Source: Scatosoma sp045658805 (GTDB lineage: Bacteria; Bacillota; Clostridia; Christensenellales; Borkfalkiaceae). Taken from it: 63,797 nt of DNA. The DNA is taken from contig JAZOVQ010000033.1 in assembly GCA_045658805.1 (NCBI GenBank), positions 1 to 63,797 on the forward strand, read 5' to 3'. The notes beneath the pieces were generated by a model that saw only the letters and a program-made list of their open reading frames with translations, was not told the DNA's origin and made no database searches. The translations under genes and the position numbers were made by a program. Positions 30,998 through 40,691 of this stretch are shown piece after piece (position 1 is the first letter of the stretch; each line of letters opens with the position of its first letter).

Positions 30998-31894
30998 TTA
31001 CAAAATGGCTTCTACAAAGCTCTTCGAATCGAAAAATTCCAAATCGTCAATTTTTTCGCCGACACCTGCAAAGATAACGGGCAAGGAAAGCTCGGAAGCA
31101 AGCGAGAATACGAAACCGCCTTTCGCCGTTCCGTCCAATTTGGTTAATACCAAACCGTCCAGCTCTACCGCTTCGTCAAACACGCGCGCTTGGCTAACGG
31201 CGTTTTGTCCCGTCGTTGCGTCTAAAACAAGCAACTTCAAGAAATCGGCTTCGGGGTATTCTCTCGAAACCACTCTATCCATTTTACGAAGCTCGTTCAT
31301 TAAGTTTTCCTTGACGTGCAAACGGCCTGCGGTATCGACGATAACCACGTCCGTCTTTTTCGCTTTTGCCGAGGAAACGGCGTCGAAAATAACTGCCGAG
31401 GGATCACTGCCTTCCTCGTGCTTTACAATACGCACCTTTGCGCGCTCTGCCCAAATGGAAAGCTGTTCGCTTGCCGCCGCACGGAAGGTATCCGCCGCCG
31501 CCACCGTAACCGTTTTACCCTGCGATAAGAAATAATTGGCCAGCTTGCCAACCGTCGTCGTTTTACCTACGCCGTTTACGCCCACAAGCATAATAACGCA
31601 GGGATAGGAAGGCGGTTCTACCTCGGATTCTTCCAAAATATCCGTCAAAATGCCGCGCAGTAAACCGATAACGTATTCTTCATCGCGCAAGCGTTCTTCC
31701 ATTGCTTGTTCTTTTACGCGTTCTACCACTTCCGCCGCCGTTGCTACGGACACGTCGGATGCGATTAAGATTTCTTCCAACTCCTCGTAAAATTCATTGC
31801 CGAGTTTGTTTTTGGAAAACAAGACGCGAAGCTTACCCGAAAGGTTGTCCTTCGTCTTTTTCAAAGCCCCGAAAAGCTTACCGAAAATACCCAT
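30998..31894 (-). CDS. ftsY: Signal recognition particle receptor FtsY
   Basis: A 298-residue SRP GTPase: N domain, then the G domain with GVNGVGKTTTVGKLA, DTFRAAASEQL, DTAGRLHVKENLM and TKLDGTAKGG. It docks SRP-ribosome complexes at the membrane. It lies after smc, as in many Firmicutes, but ffh, which commonly follows, is not present here. Confidence 0.96.
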   Translation of the reverse strand: MGIFGKLFGALKKTKDNLSGKLRVLFSKNKLGNEFYEELEEILIASDVSVATAAEVVERVKEQAMEERLRDEEYVIGLLRGILTDILEESEVEPPSYPCVIMLVGVNGVGKTTTVGKLANYFLSQGKTVTVAAADTFRAAASEQLSIWAERAKVRIVKHEEGSDPSAVIFDAVSSAKAKKTDVVIVDTAGRLHVKENLMNELRKMDRVVSREYPEADFLKLLVLDATTGQNAVSQARVFDEAVELDGLVLTKLDGTAKGGFVFSLASELSLPVIFAGVGEKIDDLEFFDSKSFVEAIL

Positions 31895-31967
31895 ATTTTT
31901 TCATTCCTTTTGATTATTGTCAAGCCGACGTTGGCATACGAAACGCAAAGACTTGCAAAATAGAACC

Positions 31968-31994
31968 TGACGGCGGTTATTTCTCCCGCCGTCA
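31968..31994 (-). terminator. Hairpin after smc
   Basis: Minus-strand TGACGGCGG pairs with CCGCCGTCA, followed by GGTTCTATTTT. The stem is strong but the U-run is poor, so read-through into ftsY is likely. Confidence 0.5.
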
Positions 31995-32007
31995 AAAAAA
32001 CGTCAAA

Positions 32008-35000
32008 TTATTCAACCGTACCTGCGCCAAGGCGCGTTTCGACCTCGGCAAGTTTTACGGAAACAATCTTGGAAACGCCCTTTTCTTGCATGGTTACGCC
32101 AAACAACGTATCCGCTTGGTTCATCGTAGGCTTTCTGTGCGTGATAACAATGAACTGCGTTTCTTCCGCAAATTTCTTGAGATAAGTTGCAAATCTATCT
32201 ACGTTTGCATCGTCCAAAGCCGCTTCGATTTCGTCCAAAATACAGAACGGCATCGGGCAGGATTTCAAGATAGCAAACAAAATGGCAATTGCCGTCAACG
32301 CTCTTTCACCGCCCGAAAGCAAGGAAATCTTCGTCAATTTCTTGCCGGGAGGACAAGCGACAATTTCTACGCCTGCCGCCAAAGGATCGTCCACGTCTTC
32401 ATAATCAATTTGCAATTCCGCTTTACCGCCGCCGAACAATTCCTTAAAGGTAACTTTAAAGTTTTCGTTGAACTGATAGAAGCCCTTGTTGAAGATACGA
32501 AGCATTTCGCCGCGAATTTCGTCCAACGCAAGCTGCAAATCGTCAATGGCTTTTTGCAAATCGTCACGCTGCGTAACCATTTCTTCGCAATGCACTTTTT
32601 CTTCTTCGTATTCCTGTACGGCATTGGGGTTTACCGCGCCGAGCATCGTAATTTTACGCTTCAACGCCGTGATAAGCGTAGCCGCTTCTTCCACGTTGAA
32701 ATCGGGTTTACGAAGTGCCAAACAGCCCTCGTAATCCATTTCGTACGCTTCCTCGATACGCTGACGCATATTTTCGAGGTTGGTGTCAATTTTACTAATT
32801 TCAATTTCGCATTTATAACGCTTGTCCGAGCTCTTGGTCAACGTTTCTTGCAAGCTTGTCTTTTCCCCTTCAAGGGCAAGCTGCATAGCGTTGATTTCTT
32901 CCTTTTGCTTGTTCAAAACGCCAATTTCGTCTACAATTGCCTGTACCGCAGCCTTTTCCTCTTCGGTGAGTTCCTTTTCCTGCGCTTCCGCTTCCAAACC
33001 GTTGAGTTTGGTTTCCGTCATCGTCTTTTCGCATTCCATATCCACGATACGCTTTACGAGGTCTTCCTTTTCACTCGTGATACGTTCAATGGTTTCCTTT
33101 TGCGTTTCCAAAGCCGACGTCAAGGTTGCGTATTCCATTTCCAAATCGCGGAGCGTTTTGCTCTTTTCCGCGCGTTCTTCCTTGAAACGGTCGCACTGAC
33201 TACGTTGGTTTTCAATTTGTCTTTCCGCATCCAATCGACGGGATTGAATTTGCTCTTCGCTAACGGAAGAGTTTGCTTCTTCAAATTGCAATTCCGAAAG
33301 CTTGGTTTTCAATTCGTTCAACGCTTCTTCATACGTTTGAATATCCAATTCCGCTTCGGAAATTTGCTGCGTGAGCGCCGTTTCGCGTTGCACCAAACCT
33401 GCAATTTCGCTGTTTGCGCCTTGGTATTTTTCACGCAAGGAATCTACCGCCGCTTCCGCTTCTCTCTTCACGCGTTCGCTATCCGCAATTGCCGCTTTCA
33501 ACTTTTCGATATACTTTTGCTTGCGGGCAATGTTTTCCTTACATTCTTGAATTTTACGTTCGTGCGAAAGCAAGGACGCCGTATCTTTACGACGGCTACC
33601 GCCCGTCATTGCGCCGCCCGTCGAAACGATATCCCCGTCCAAAGTTACAATTTTGAACAAGTTACCGTATTTCTTCGCAATGGTCGTCGCGTTGGCAATG
33701 TTATCGCAAATCAACGTATTGCCGAGCAAGTTGCTTACTACGTTATAGTAATATTCGTCATATTTTACCAACTCGGTTGCCAAGCCCATCGCGCCTCTTT
33801 CATCCAAAGCACGCGTAATTTCTCTCGAATCGGGACGAGGACGCATGCTGGCAACGGGCAAGAACGTTACGATACCGCCGTTGGTACGCTTCAAATATTC
33901 AATGAGGTAACGAGCATCGTCCGCCGTAGGCGTTACAACGTTTTGCATTGCGCCGCTGATTGCCGTTTCAATTGCCGTTTCGTATCTTTGTTCGGTGGAA
34001 ATAACGTCCGCCAACGCGCCGTGCATGTGCTTTTTCACTTCGGGATTGGTCTTACCTACCGAAAGCAAACGGCGAACGGACTCCTTATACCCCTCGAAAC
34101 GGTTTTTAAGGCTGATATACATTTCCAAGTTTTCACGCAAGGATGCAATTTGCCCGTTTGCGTTGAACAATTCTTGGTTGAAATCGTTAATGGTGAGCTG
34201 CATTTCGCGCGCTTCTTCTTGCTTTTCTTCAAATTCCTTCATGCCCGTTGCAGTGAGGTCTTTGAGCTTTTTCATATCCTTGCGCACGGAATTGAGATCG
34301 TCCGTCAAACGGTCCTTTCTTTCCACCGCTTTTTTAAGTGCGGCGGTCAATTCGTTAATTCTATCCTTCGTCGCTTCCATACGTGCGGCAAGCGTACCGA
34401 GATTCTTTTTCAATTCGGACAAGTCGTCCGCGGAAGAAAGCTGGTTAAGGCGGTTTTCGTCGGACAGCTTTTCAAACACTTCAATCTTTTTATCCAAAGC
34501 GGTTACCGCCGAGCGCAATACTTCCGTTTGCGTTTCAATGTCGGCAATACGCTTGGTATATTCGGTATTTTTCTTGCCCGTCAAAGCAATTTCGTCGTCA
34601 ATTTCGCCGATACGAACTTTGCTTGCGGCAAGCATTTCTACCGCCAATTCAATTTGCGAGCGATAGGTTTTGATACGCTCTCTTACCAGCTTCAATTCGC
34701 CGTCCTTTCTTTCGTTGCCGACGGAAAGTTCTACACGGCGGTCGTTGAGTTCGGTCAAACGTGCGTCCGCACTGTTGATTTTGTCACGATTTTCGTCCAA
34801 ACGGCGGTTGATAAGCTCAATTTGAGTGTTGAGCGCAATAATTTTATCGGAAATAACGGCAATGTCCTTTTTGAACTTGCTCTTTTCATTTTCCGCGTTT
34901 TCATAACGGTATATGTAGGTGTTGGCTTCGTTGAGTTTCAACGCCTCGGAATATTCGTGATATTCCTTTGCCGCCGCCGCTTGCTTGCCCAAGGGCCCTA

Positions 35001-35604
35001 AACGGCGTTCTGCTTCGTCGATACGCTGACGGTAAATGAACAGGTTATCGTTGGCGTCTTCAATTCTTCTTTCAATTTCGTTTTTACGGTTCTTGTAAAC
35101 CATAAGCCCCATTGCTTCTTCGAAAATAAGACGTCTATCTTCAGGGCGCGCGTTCATAATTTGTTCAACTTTACCCTGACCGATAATCGAATAGCCCTCT
35201 TTACCAAGCCCAATGCTGTGGAAAAGGGTTACGATATCTTTCAAACGGCTGGGCTGATTGTTGATTAGATATTTACTTTCGCCCGTGCGATACAACCGAC
35301 GCGTCATAGACACCTCGGGCATATCCATATCGAAAATGCGTCTTTCGTTGTCGAAAATGAGGGTTACCTCACAAAAGGACTGCGGTTTGCGTTCCAACGT
35401 ACCGCCAAAGATAACGTCTTGCATGTTAGAGCCACGCAAGGTCTTTGCCGACTGTTCGCCAAGCACCCAACGTACGGCGTCGGCAACGTTACTTTTACCG
35501 CACCCGTTAGGCCCTACGATACAGGTTACGCCGTCTTCGAAACGAATGGTCGTTTTATCCGCAAACGATTTGAAACCGACAAGCTGTATTTCCTTTAAAT
35601 CCAA
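32008..35604 (-). CDS. smc: Chromosome segregation protein SMC
   Basis: A 1198-residue SMC, the usual length. The N-terminal Walker A is GPNGCGKSNVADAVRWVLGE. Two long coiled coils flank a hinge of about residues 500-660. The C-terminal signature LLSGGERALTAIAILFA is followed by Walker B in CPMPFCILDEIEAALDD. It forms the ring that organises and segregates the chromosome together with ScpA and ScpB, neither of which is encoded here. It lies between rnc and ftsY in the common order. Confidence 0.98.
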   Translation of the reverse strand: MDLKEIQLVGFKSFADKTTIRFEDGVTCIVGPNGCGKSNVADAVRWVLGEQSAKTLRGSNMQDVIFGGTLERKPQSFCEVTLIFDNERRIFDMDMPEVSMTRRLYRTGESKYLINNQPSRLKDIVTLFHSIGLGKEGYSIIGQGKVEQIMNARPEDRRLIFEEAMGLMVYKNRKNEIERRIEDANDNLFIYRQRIDEAERRLGPLGKQAAAAKEYHEYSEALKLNEANTYIYRYENAENEKSKFKKDIAVISDKIIALNTQIELINRRLDENRDKINSADARLTELNDRRVELSVGNERKDGELKLVRERIKTYRSQIELAVEMLAASKVRIGEIDDEIALTGKKNTEYTKRIADIETQTEVLRSAVTALDKKIEVFEKLSDENRLNQLSSADDLSELKKNLGTLAARMEATKDRINELTAALKKAVERKDRLTDDLNSVRKDMKKLKDLTATGMKEFEEKQEEAREMQLTINDFNQELFNANGQIASLRENLEMYISLKNRFEGYKESVRRLLSVGKTNPEVKKHMHGALADVISTEQRYETAIETAISGAMQNVVTPTADDARYLIEYLKRTNGGIVTFLPVASMRPRPDSREITRALDERGAMGLATELVKYDEYYYNVVSNLLGNTLICDNIANATTIAKKYGNLFKIVTLDGDIVSTGGAMTGGSRRKDTASLLSHERKIQECKENIARKQKYIEKLKAAIADSERVKREAEAAVDSLREKYQGANSEIAGLVQRETALTQQISEAELDIQTYEEALNELKTKLSELQFEEANSSVSEEQIQSRRLDAERQIENQRSQCDRFKEERAEKSKTLRDLEMEYATLTSALETQKETIERITSEKEDLVKRIVDMECEKTMTETKLNGLEAEAQEKELTEEEKAAVQAIVDEIGVLNKQKEEINAMQLALEGEKTSLQETLTKSSDKRYKCEIEISKIDTNLENMRQRIEEAYEMDYEGCLALRKPDFNVEEAATLITALKRKITMLGAVNPNAVQEYEEEKVHCEEMVTQRDDLQKAIDDLQLALDEIRGEMLRIFNKGFYQFNENFKVTFKELFGGGKAELQIDYEDVDDPLAAGVEIVACPPGKKLTKISLLSGGERALTAIAILFAILKSCPMPFCILDEIEAALDDANVDRFATYLKKFAEETQFIVITHRKPTMNQADTLFGVTMQEKGVSKIVSVKLAEVETRLGAGTVE

Positions 35605-35662
35605 AATATACTCCTTTGATATGTTTGTATATCTTTCACTTTATTTTTCTAATTTATTTCCC

Positions 35663-36325
35663 TTATTTTCCGTATTTTGCAATAAGCTTTTTCAAAAGCT
35701 CGGCAGCTGCTTTGGCTTCCGCTTCCTTTTTACTGCCCCCTTGCGCCGTTGCGATAACGCCGCTTGCTTGGGCTTGCGCCACAAACGTGGGTGCATTGTC
35801 GGGACCTTGCTTGTCCACGGAATACGCGGGCGTGGGCGCGCCGCGTTTTTGCAGGTATTCCTGCAATTCCCCTTTAGGATTGCCTGCGCAATCGTTAGAG
35901 GAAAATACGCCGTATTTCAAAACAAATTTCTTTGCTTCTTGATAGCCGCCGTCCAAATAGACCGCCGCCGTCAGCGTTTCGAAAAGACTGGAAACCGTCT
36001 TTTTCCCGACGTTGGATTTTCCACCCTCAAACAAGAGATATTTTTCCACGTCCAACGCTTTCACCGCTTGGTACAAAGCGTCCTCGCAAACCAGCGTTTG
36101 GCGTTCCCTCGTCAAAAAACCCTCTTCGGCTTTTTCGTCACGGGCATACTGCCATTCCGTCACTACCATTTGCAAAACGGCGTCGCCGAGATATTCCATT
36201 CTCTCATTGTCCTTGCCGCCGTAACGGTTGGCGTAAGTGGAATGGGTAAACGCCTCTTTCACCAAGCCTTTGTCTTGGAAAACGTATCCTATTTTTTTCT
36301 CTATTTCCCGATACGGAAAGTCCAT
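35663..36325 (-). CDS. rnc: Ribonuclease III
   Basis: A 220-residue RNase III with the catalytic signature NERMEYLGDAVLQMVV, a second acidic cluster at ETLTAAVYLDGG, and a C-terminal double-stranded-RNA-binding domain (PKGELQEYLQK ... GSKKEAEAKAAAELL). It processes rRNA precursors and other duplex RNA. It overlaps the end of plsX by one base. Confidence 0.96.
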   Translation of the reverse strand: MDFPYREIEKKIGYVFQDKGLVKEAFTHSTYANRYGGKDNERMEYLGDAVLQMVVTEWQYARDEKAEEGFLTRERQTLVCEDALYQAVKALDVEKYLLFEGGKSNVGKKTVSSLFETLTAAVYLDGGYQEAKKFVLKYGVFSSNDCAGNPKGELQEYLQKRGAPTPAYSVDKQGPDNAPTFVAQAQASGVIATAQGGSKKEAEAKAAAELLKKLIAKYGK

Positions 36326-37371
36326 TATTCCGCCTCGGTTGCAGCCGCCGCTACGCCTGCCGTTTCGATATTGGAGCTATCTAACATTGCTTTAATTTTT
36401 TCCGTCATGTTACCGCGAACAGCGTTTGCCGCCTGCGCGATACAAATGGAGAAACCGTACGCCTTCGAATTGCCATGTCCTTTAACAACCGCCTTTTTCA
36501 AGCCGAGGAACATTGCGCCGCCCATTCCCTCATAATCGAGCCCTTTCTTAATGCCCTTGAGGATATCCGTACACATAAGCGCGCGGATTTTGGTGAAGAG
36601 GTTGCGTTTAAATTCGCGCTTCATCATTTTGCTAACCGCCTTACCGCAGCCCTCTACCGCTTTCATTGCGATATTACCCGTAAAGCCGTCCGCTACCATA
36701 ATGTCTACGTCGCCATACATTAAATCTCTCGCTTCTCTGTTGCCTGCATAATTGATACAGGTCAACTCTTTCAGAATTGCGTTAGATTCCTGATGCAAAA
36801 TCAAACCCTTATGGTCTTCCGTACCATTGTTCAAAAGCCCAACGGAAGGAGATTCTAAACCATATGCCGCTTGCGCGTACGCCGTTGCCATAATGGCGAA
36901 ATGCGCCAAGTTGATAGGCTTACATTCGAGGTTGGCGCCGCAATCGCACAAAAAGGTTTTCGTGCCCTTGTGGTTAGGGATAAGCGGACAAAGCGCAGGA
37001 CGGGAAACGCCCTTTAATCTACCAAGCACCAATACGCCTGCCGTCAATACCGCACCCGTCGAACCAGAGGTAACCAAAGCATCCGCTTTGTCCTCTTTCA
37101 ACAAACGGAAAGCCACAACGGTGGACGAATCCTTTTTGGTTTTCACCGCTTTCGTAGGCACTTCTTCCATACCGATTACTTCCGTGGTGTGTACAATTTC
37201 CAAACGCTTTTCGTCGTATTTGCAGGTGGAAAGCACTTCCTTGATTTGCGGTTCGTCGCCGACAAGGATAACGTACAAATCGGAATCCTTTTTAAGCGCT
37301 TCTACCGCGCCGAGCACTTGTTGTTGGGGCGCGAAATCGCCGCCCATTGCATCAATAACAATTCTTACCAT
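36325..37371 (-). CDS. plsX: Phosphate acyltransferase PlsX
   Basis: A 348-residue PlsX with MVRIVIDAMGGDFAPQQ at the start, the SGSTGAVLTAGVLVLGRLKGV region and a late GNSKAYGFSICIAQAA region. It converts acyl-ACP to acyl-phosphate for phospholipid synthesis. The usual acpP gene between plsX and rnc is missing here, and fapR, fabD and fabG are not beside it. Confidence 0.95.
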   Translation of the reverse strand: MVRIVIDAMGGDFAPQQQVLGAVEALKKDSDLYVILVGDEPQIKEVLSTCKYDEKRLEIVHTTEVIGMEEVPTKAVKTKKDSSTVVAFRLLKEDKADALVTSGSTGAVLTAGVLVLGRLKGVSRPALCPLIPNHKGTKTFLCDCGANLECKPINLAHFAIMATAYAQAAYGLESPSVGLLNNGTEDHKGLILHQESNAILKELTCINYAGNREARDLMYGDVDIMVADGFTGNIAMKAVEGCGKAVSKMMKREFKRNLFTKIRALMCTDILKGIKKGLDYEGMGGAMFLGLKKAVVKGHGNSKAYGFSICIAQAANAVRGNMTEKIKAMLDSSNIETAGVAAAATEAE

Positions 37372-37419
37372 TTTTTTATCCCCTGTAAAAGAGAGTTTTT
37401 ATTTTTTTGGCTTACGCCG

Positions 37420-37447
37420 TTTATAGAACAACCGTACTTGCCGTCAA
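37420..37447 (-). promoter_or_regulatory. Sigma-A-type promoter of plsX
   Basis: Minus-strand TTGACG (37447-37442), 16 bases, TATAAA (37425-37420). Confidence 0.6.
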
Positions 37448-37449
37448 GC

Positions 37450-37468
37450 GGCAGGAGCAACCCCTGCC
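37450..37468. other. Small hairpin between asnS and plsX
   Basis: GGCAGG pairs with CCTGCC around a seven-base loop, directly upstream of the plsX -35. It has no U-run. Confidence 0.45.
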
Positions 37469-37490
37469 CTACGGTATTGGAAAAAGCAAA

Positions 37491-38885
37491 TTAATATTTC
37501 AAATCGCCAAACGTACGAGGGTACGGCAACACGTCTCTAATGTTAGAGATACCCGTGAGGTACATAACCATACGTTCAAAGCCCAAACCAAAACCGCTGT
37601 GCGTCGTACCGCCGTAACGGCGCAAATCGAGATACCACGAATAATCCGCAGGATCCATGCCAAGCTCTACGATACGGTTGTAAAGCTTTTCATAATCGTC
37701 TTCTCTTTGCGAACCGCCCACCAATTCACCAATGCCAGGCACCAACAAGTCAGCCGCAGCAACCGTCTTTCCGTCGGGGTTTTGTTTCATGTAGAAAGAT
37801 TTAATTTCTTTCGGATAATCGGTAAGGAATACGGGTTTTTGATATACCGATTCCGTAAGGAAGCGTTCGTGTTCGCTTTGCAAATCCTTACCCCAATAAA
37901 TGTTTTTATCGTCAAACTTATCCGCATTTTGCTTCAAAATTTCAATCGCTTCCGTATACGTCAAGCGTACGAATGCGTTTTCGGATACGTTCTTCAAACG
38001 TTCCAATAAGCCCTTATCCACAAATTGGTTGAGGAAAGCAAGCTCGTCCTTGCAGGTTTCGCAAACGTAATCGATAACGTATTTTACCATTGCTTCCGCT
38101 ACGTCCATATCCCCTGCCAAATCGCAGAATGCCATTTCGGGTTCAATCATCCAAAATTCCGCTGCGTGACGCGCCGTGTTCGAATGTTCCGCACGGAACG
38201 TAGGACCAAACGTATATACGTTGCCAAATGCCATTGCGTACGTTTCCGCATTCAATTGTCCCGATACCGTCAACGCCGCGCGCTTGCCGAAGAAATCGTC
38301 CTTATAATCGGGCGCTTTGCCGCTCTTTGCAATTTCTTCCAAAGGAAGCGTCGTCACTTGGAACATTGCGCCTGCGCCTTCACAGTCGCTACCCGTGAGG
38401 ATGGGCGTATGCACGTACACGAAGCCTTGGTCGTTGAAGAATTTATGAATGGCAATTGCCGCTTCGCTGCGAATGCGAAATGCCGCGCCAAACAAATTGG
38501 TACGAGGACGAAGATAAGCAATTTCACGTAAAAATTCTACGCTGTGGCGTTTTTTCTGCAAGGGATAATCGGGCGTGGATTCCCCTTCTACAACAATTTT
38601 TTGCGCCTTAATTTCGTAGGGTTGCTTGTTTTCGGGGGTGGATACTACAAGCCCCGTTACAATCAACGCGCAGCCAACGTTTTCTTTTGCAATTTCGTCG
38701 TAATTTTCTAAATTTGCGCGTTCGAATACGATTTGCGTATTCTTAAAACAGCTGCCGTCGTTCAATTCGATAAAGCCAAAGGCTTTCGAATCTCTGATCG
38801 TTCTTGCCCAACCTGCTACGGTTACCGTTTTTCCGTCGTATGCGGAAAGATTTACATTGAGTTCTTTAAGCTGGACTCTTTCCAT
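37491..38885 (-). CDS. asnS: Asparaginyl-tRNA synthetase
   Basis: A 464-residue class II synthetase. It has an N-terminal OB fold (VTVAGWARTIRDSKAFGFIELNDG), motif 2 in PTFRAEHSNTARHAAEFWMIEPEM and motif 3 in GFGLGFERMVMYLTG. AsnS is told apart from AspS and LysS by the Ser-Asn-Thr-Ala-Arg-His pattern. It charges tRNA-Asn directly. No T-box leader is seen; its leader is short. Confidence 0.97.
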   Translation of the reverse strand: MERVQLKELNVNLSAYDGKTVTVAGWARTIRDSKAFGFIELNDGSCFKNTQIVFERANLENYDEIAKENVGCALIVTGLVVSTPENKQPYEIKAQKIVVEGESTPDYPLQKKRHSVEFLREIAYLRPRTNLFGAAFRIRSEAAIAIHKFFNDQGFVYVHTPILTGSDCEGAGAMFQVTTLPLEEIAKSGKAPDYKDDFFGKRAALTVSGQLNAETYAMAFGNVYTFGPTFRAEHSNTARHAAEFWMIEPEMAFCDLAGDMDVAEAMVKYVIDYVCETCKDELAFLNQFVDKGLLERLKNVSENAFVRLTYTEAIEILKQNADKFDDKNIYWGKDLQSEHERFLTESVYQKPVFLTDYPKEIKSFYMKQNPDGKTVAAADLLVPGIGELVGGSQREDDYEKLYNRIVELGMDPADYSWYLDLRRYGGTTHSGFGLGFERMVMYLTGISNIRDVLPYPRTFGDLKY

Positions 38886-38958
38886 GTTAAACCTGCCTTT
38901 GCGTGAGGAAAAGCCATTTTTTCGCGTTGCGACACTTTTCCCAATTTTATACTACCTT

Positions 38959-38987
38959 ATTATAACATTTTTTCCTTGAAAACACAA
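38959..38987 (-). promoter_or_regulatory. Sigma-A-type promoter of asnS
   Basis: Minus-strand TTGTGT (38987-38982), 17 bases, TATAAT (38964-38959). Confidence 0.65.
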
Positions 38988-39018
38988 CAGTTTGAAGCTA
39001 TTTTCTTTGTCGAAAGCC

Positions 39019-39813
39019 CTATTTTTTTGGCAGTTTTTTCACGATAATCCCTTGAATGGGACGGTATTCGTCCACTCGCAGGCGTTTTTTGTAAATTAGG
39101 CTGTTTTTATAATAACATTCGACAAAGCTTTCGCTTTTCACGCCCGACTTTTCCGCGCGTAAAATTTCCTCGTTTTCCCCCGCTTTGACAATGGGGGCTG
39201 GAGGTAAAATTTCTTCCTTGATTTGAGAAATAATCTCGTACCTGTACCCCTCGTTTTTGCCGTAAAAGCAAATTTGCACCCCCCCGTCAAACACTTTCGC
39301 CGACAAATAAACGGCAAAGGCATGAGGGTTGAATAGCTGTAAATCGCTTTGCGTGGACACCATGGCGTCCCTCGACGGCGCTACGTACCCCACTTGTAAG
39401 GTATGCGGGTGAAATTCCGTCACCGAAAGCCCCGCTTTTATCGCCGCGTTGTACAACGTAGTGCTTACTTGGCACACGCCGCCGCCCACACCCTCGACGT
39501 ATTCGCCGTTGACGATTATTTTTGCCTGTTTAAACCCTGCTTCCGCCGTCCGTCTACCCACCGTTTTGTTAAAGGAAAACACTCCGTATGCCTGCAACGT
39601 AATTCCGTCAATTAAATCAGCCGCAATGGCGATATTCTCACACCTGCCCCCGTCGTTTTGGTTAAAATAGGTGGTATAACCCGACATTTTTTCCCAACCG
39701 TAGCAGGCGTTTGCCGACGTATTTTGCACCCTAATTTTACCAAAATACACAAAGAAAAAGACGCTGGCAAACAGCAGCGTCCACTTCTTAATTTTTCGTT
39801 TGTTTTTCCTCAT
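39019..39813 (-). CDS. VanW-family secreted or membrane-anchored protein
   Basis: The 264-residue product has a basic N-terminus, one transmembrane or signal helix (WTLLFASVFFFVYFG), then a VanW domain with the hallmark VEGVGGGVCQVSTTLYNAA and ending in GYVAPSRDAMVS...FNP. A short C-terminal region resembles the start of a G5 domain. VanW proteins occur in vancomycin-resistance clusters and widely elsewhere. Their activity is unknown, and this is no evidence of resistance. GAGGACGG precedes the ATG. Confidence 0.9.
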   Translation of the reverse strand: MRKNKRKIKKWTLLFASVFFFVYFGKIRVQNTSANACYGWEKMSGYTTYFNQNDGGRCENIAIAADLIDGITLQAYGVFSFNKTVGRRTAEAGFKQAKIIVNGEYVEGVGGGVCQVSTTLYNAAIKAGLSVTEFHPHTLQVGYVAPSRDAMVSTQSDLQLFNPHAFAVYLSAKVFDGGVQICFYGKNEGYRYEIISQIKEEILPPAPIVKAGENEEILRAEKSGVKSESFVECYYKNSLIYKKRLRVDEYRPIQGIIVKKLPKK

Positions 39814-39862
39814 TTTACCGTCCTCGATTTTACGATTATGTAAAACAAGCGGCGTTTTTTGT

Positions 39863-40690
39863 TTATTTTTCTACCCCAACCGCACGCAAAAACCCTTCGT
39901 CGGGATAAAAAGCAGGCACGCCGATTTGATGGCTCGCTTCCTCATAATGGGTATCCGAGCCGCCCGTCACAAGCAATCCAAGCTCGTTTGCAAGCGCGCA
40001 AAATTCCGCCGTTTCCTTGTCAGTATGCGTCGTATAATACGCTTCTATTCCGTCCAAGCCATAGGCGGCAAGCAAACGGATTAAGCTAAAAATTTCCTCT
40101 TTAGGCCAAGGAATTCTTCCAGGGTGCGCAATTACGGCAACGCCGCCAAGCGCGTGAATACAATCGATCGCTTCCTTGGGTGAAGGTCGACCGATATTGG
40201 AGTTGGCAGGCTTGCCCACGTTGAGATATTGCTCGTACGCCAATCTACCGTCGCCGCCGACGTATCTCGCCAACGCGCGGGAAATATGCATGGTATGAAT
40301 GGGCGAATTTTTATCCCTATGCTCCGCTTCAACGTCCTCTAAACGCACGGGAATACCCAACGCGTTCAACTTTTGTATGCTATCCAAAGCGCGTGCAAGC
40401 GATGCTTTTTTTCTTGCTTCTAAAAAGGAAAAATACGCTTCCGTTTTCTCGCAGCCATAGCCGAGAACGTGGATTTTTTCCATGCCCTCGTACGCCGAAA
40501 TTTCCCAGCCCGAAACAAAGGTTAAACCGTATTTTTTCGCCGCTTCCCGTTTATTTTCCAAGCCTTCCAAGGTATCGTGATCGGTGATTGACAACAAGCA
40601 AACGCCGTTATCTTTCGCACGTTTGCACACCTCGTCGGGAGAATACAATCCGTCCGAATACGTACTGTGTAAATGTAAATCCGCGCGCAT
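39863..40690 (-). CDS. PHP-domain phosphoesterase
   Basis: The 275-residue product starts at 40690, one base after the recF stop and behind AAGGGG. The PHP metal-binding motifs are MRADLHLHSTYSDG, ITDHDTLEG, GWEIS, AHPGR and TGGSDTHYEE. It resembles the YciV/RNase AM group, which removes nucleotides from 3',5'-bisphosphonucleosides or short RNA 5' ends; the specific substrate is not certain. Confidence 0.9.
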   Translation of the reverse strand: MRADLHLHSTYSDGLYSPDEVCKRAKDNGVCLLSITDHDTLEGLENKREAAKKYGLTFVSGWEISAYEGMEKIHVLGYGCEKTEAYFSFLEARKKASLARALDSIQKLNALGIPVRLEDVEAEHRDKNSPIHTMHISRALARYVGGDGRLAYEQYLNVGKPANSNIGRPSPKEAIDCIHALGGVAVIAHPGRIPWPKEEIFSLIRLLAAYGLDGIEAYYTTHTDKETAEFCALANELGLLVTGGSDTHYEEASHQIGVPAFYPDEGFLRAVGVEK

Positions 40691-40691
40691 A

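Noticed and set aside
31702..35001. A 1099-codon open frame on the plus strand
   Set aside because: It lies antisense to smc, resembles no known protein and is explained by codon bias of the true gene on the minus strand. The same holds for long plus-strand frames over rsmE/prmA, dnaK, pnp and secD.
38014..38022. Consensus DnaA box TTATCCACA
   Set aside because: It lies inside the asnS coding sequence with no companion boxes and no promoter nearby.
39019..39813. Vancomycin-resistance determinant because of the VanW domain
   Set aside because: VanW-domain proteins are widespread without any resistance genes; no vanH, vanA or vanX is nearby and ddl has a normal sequence.
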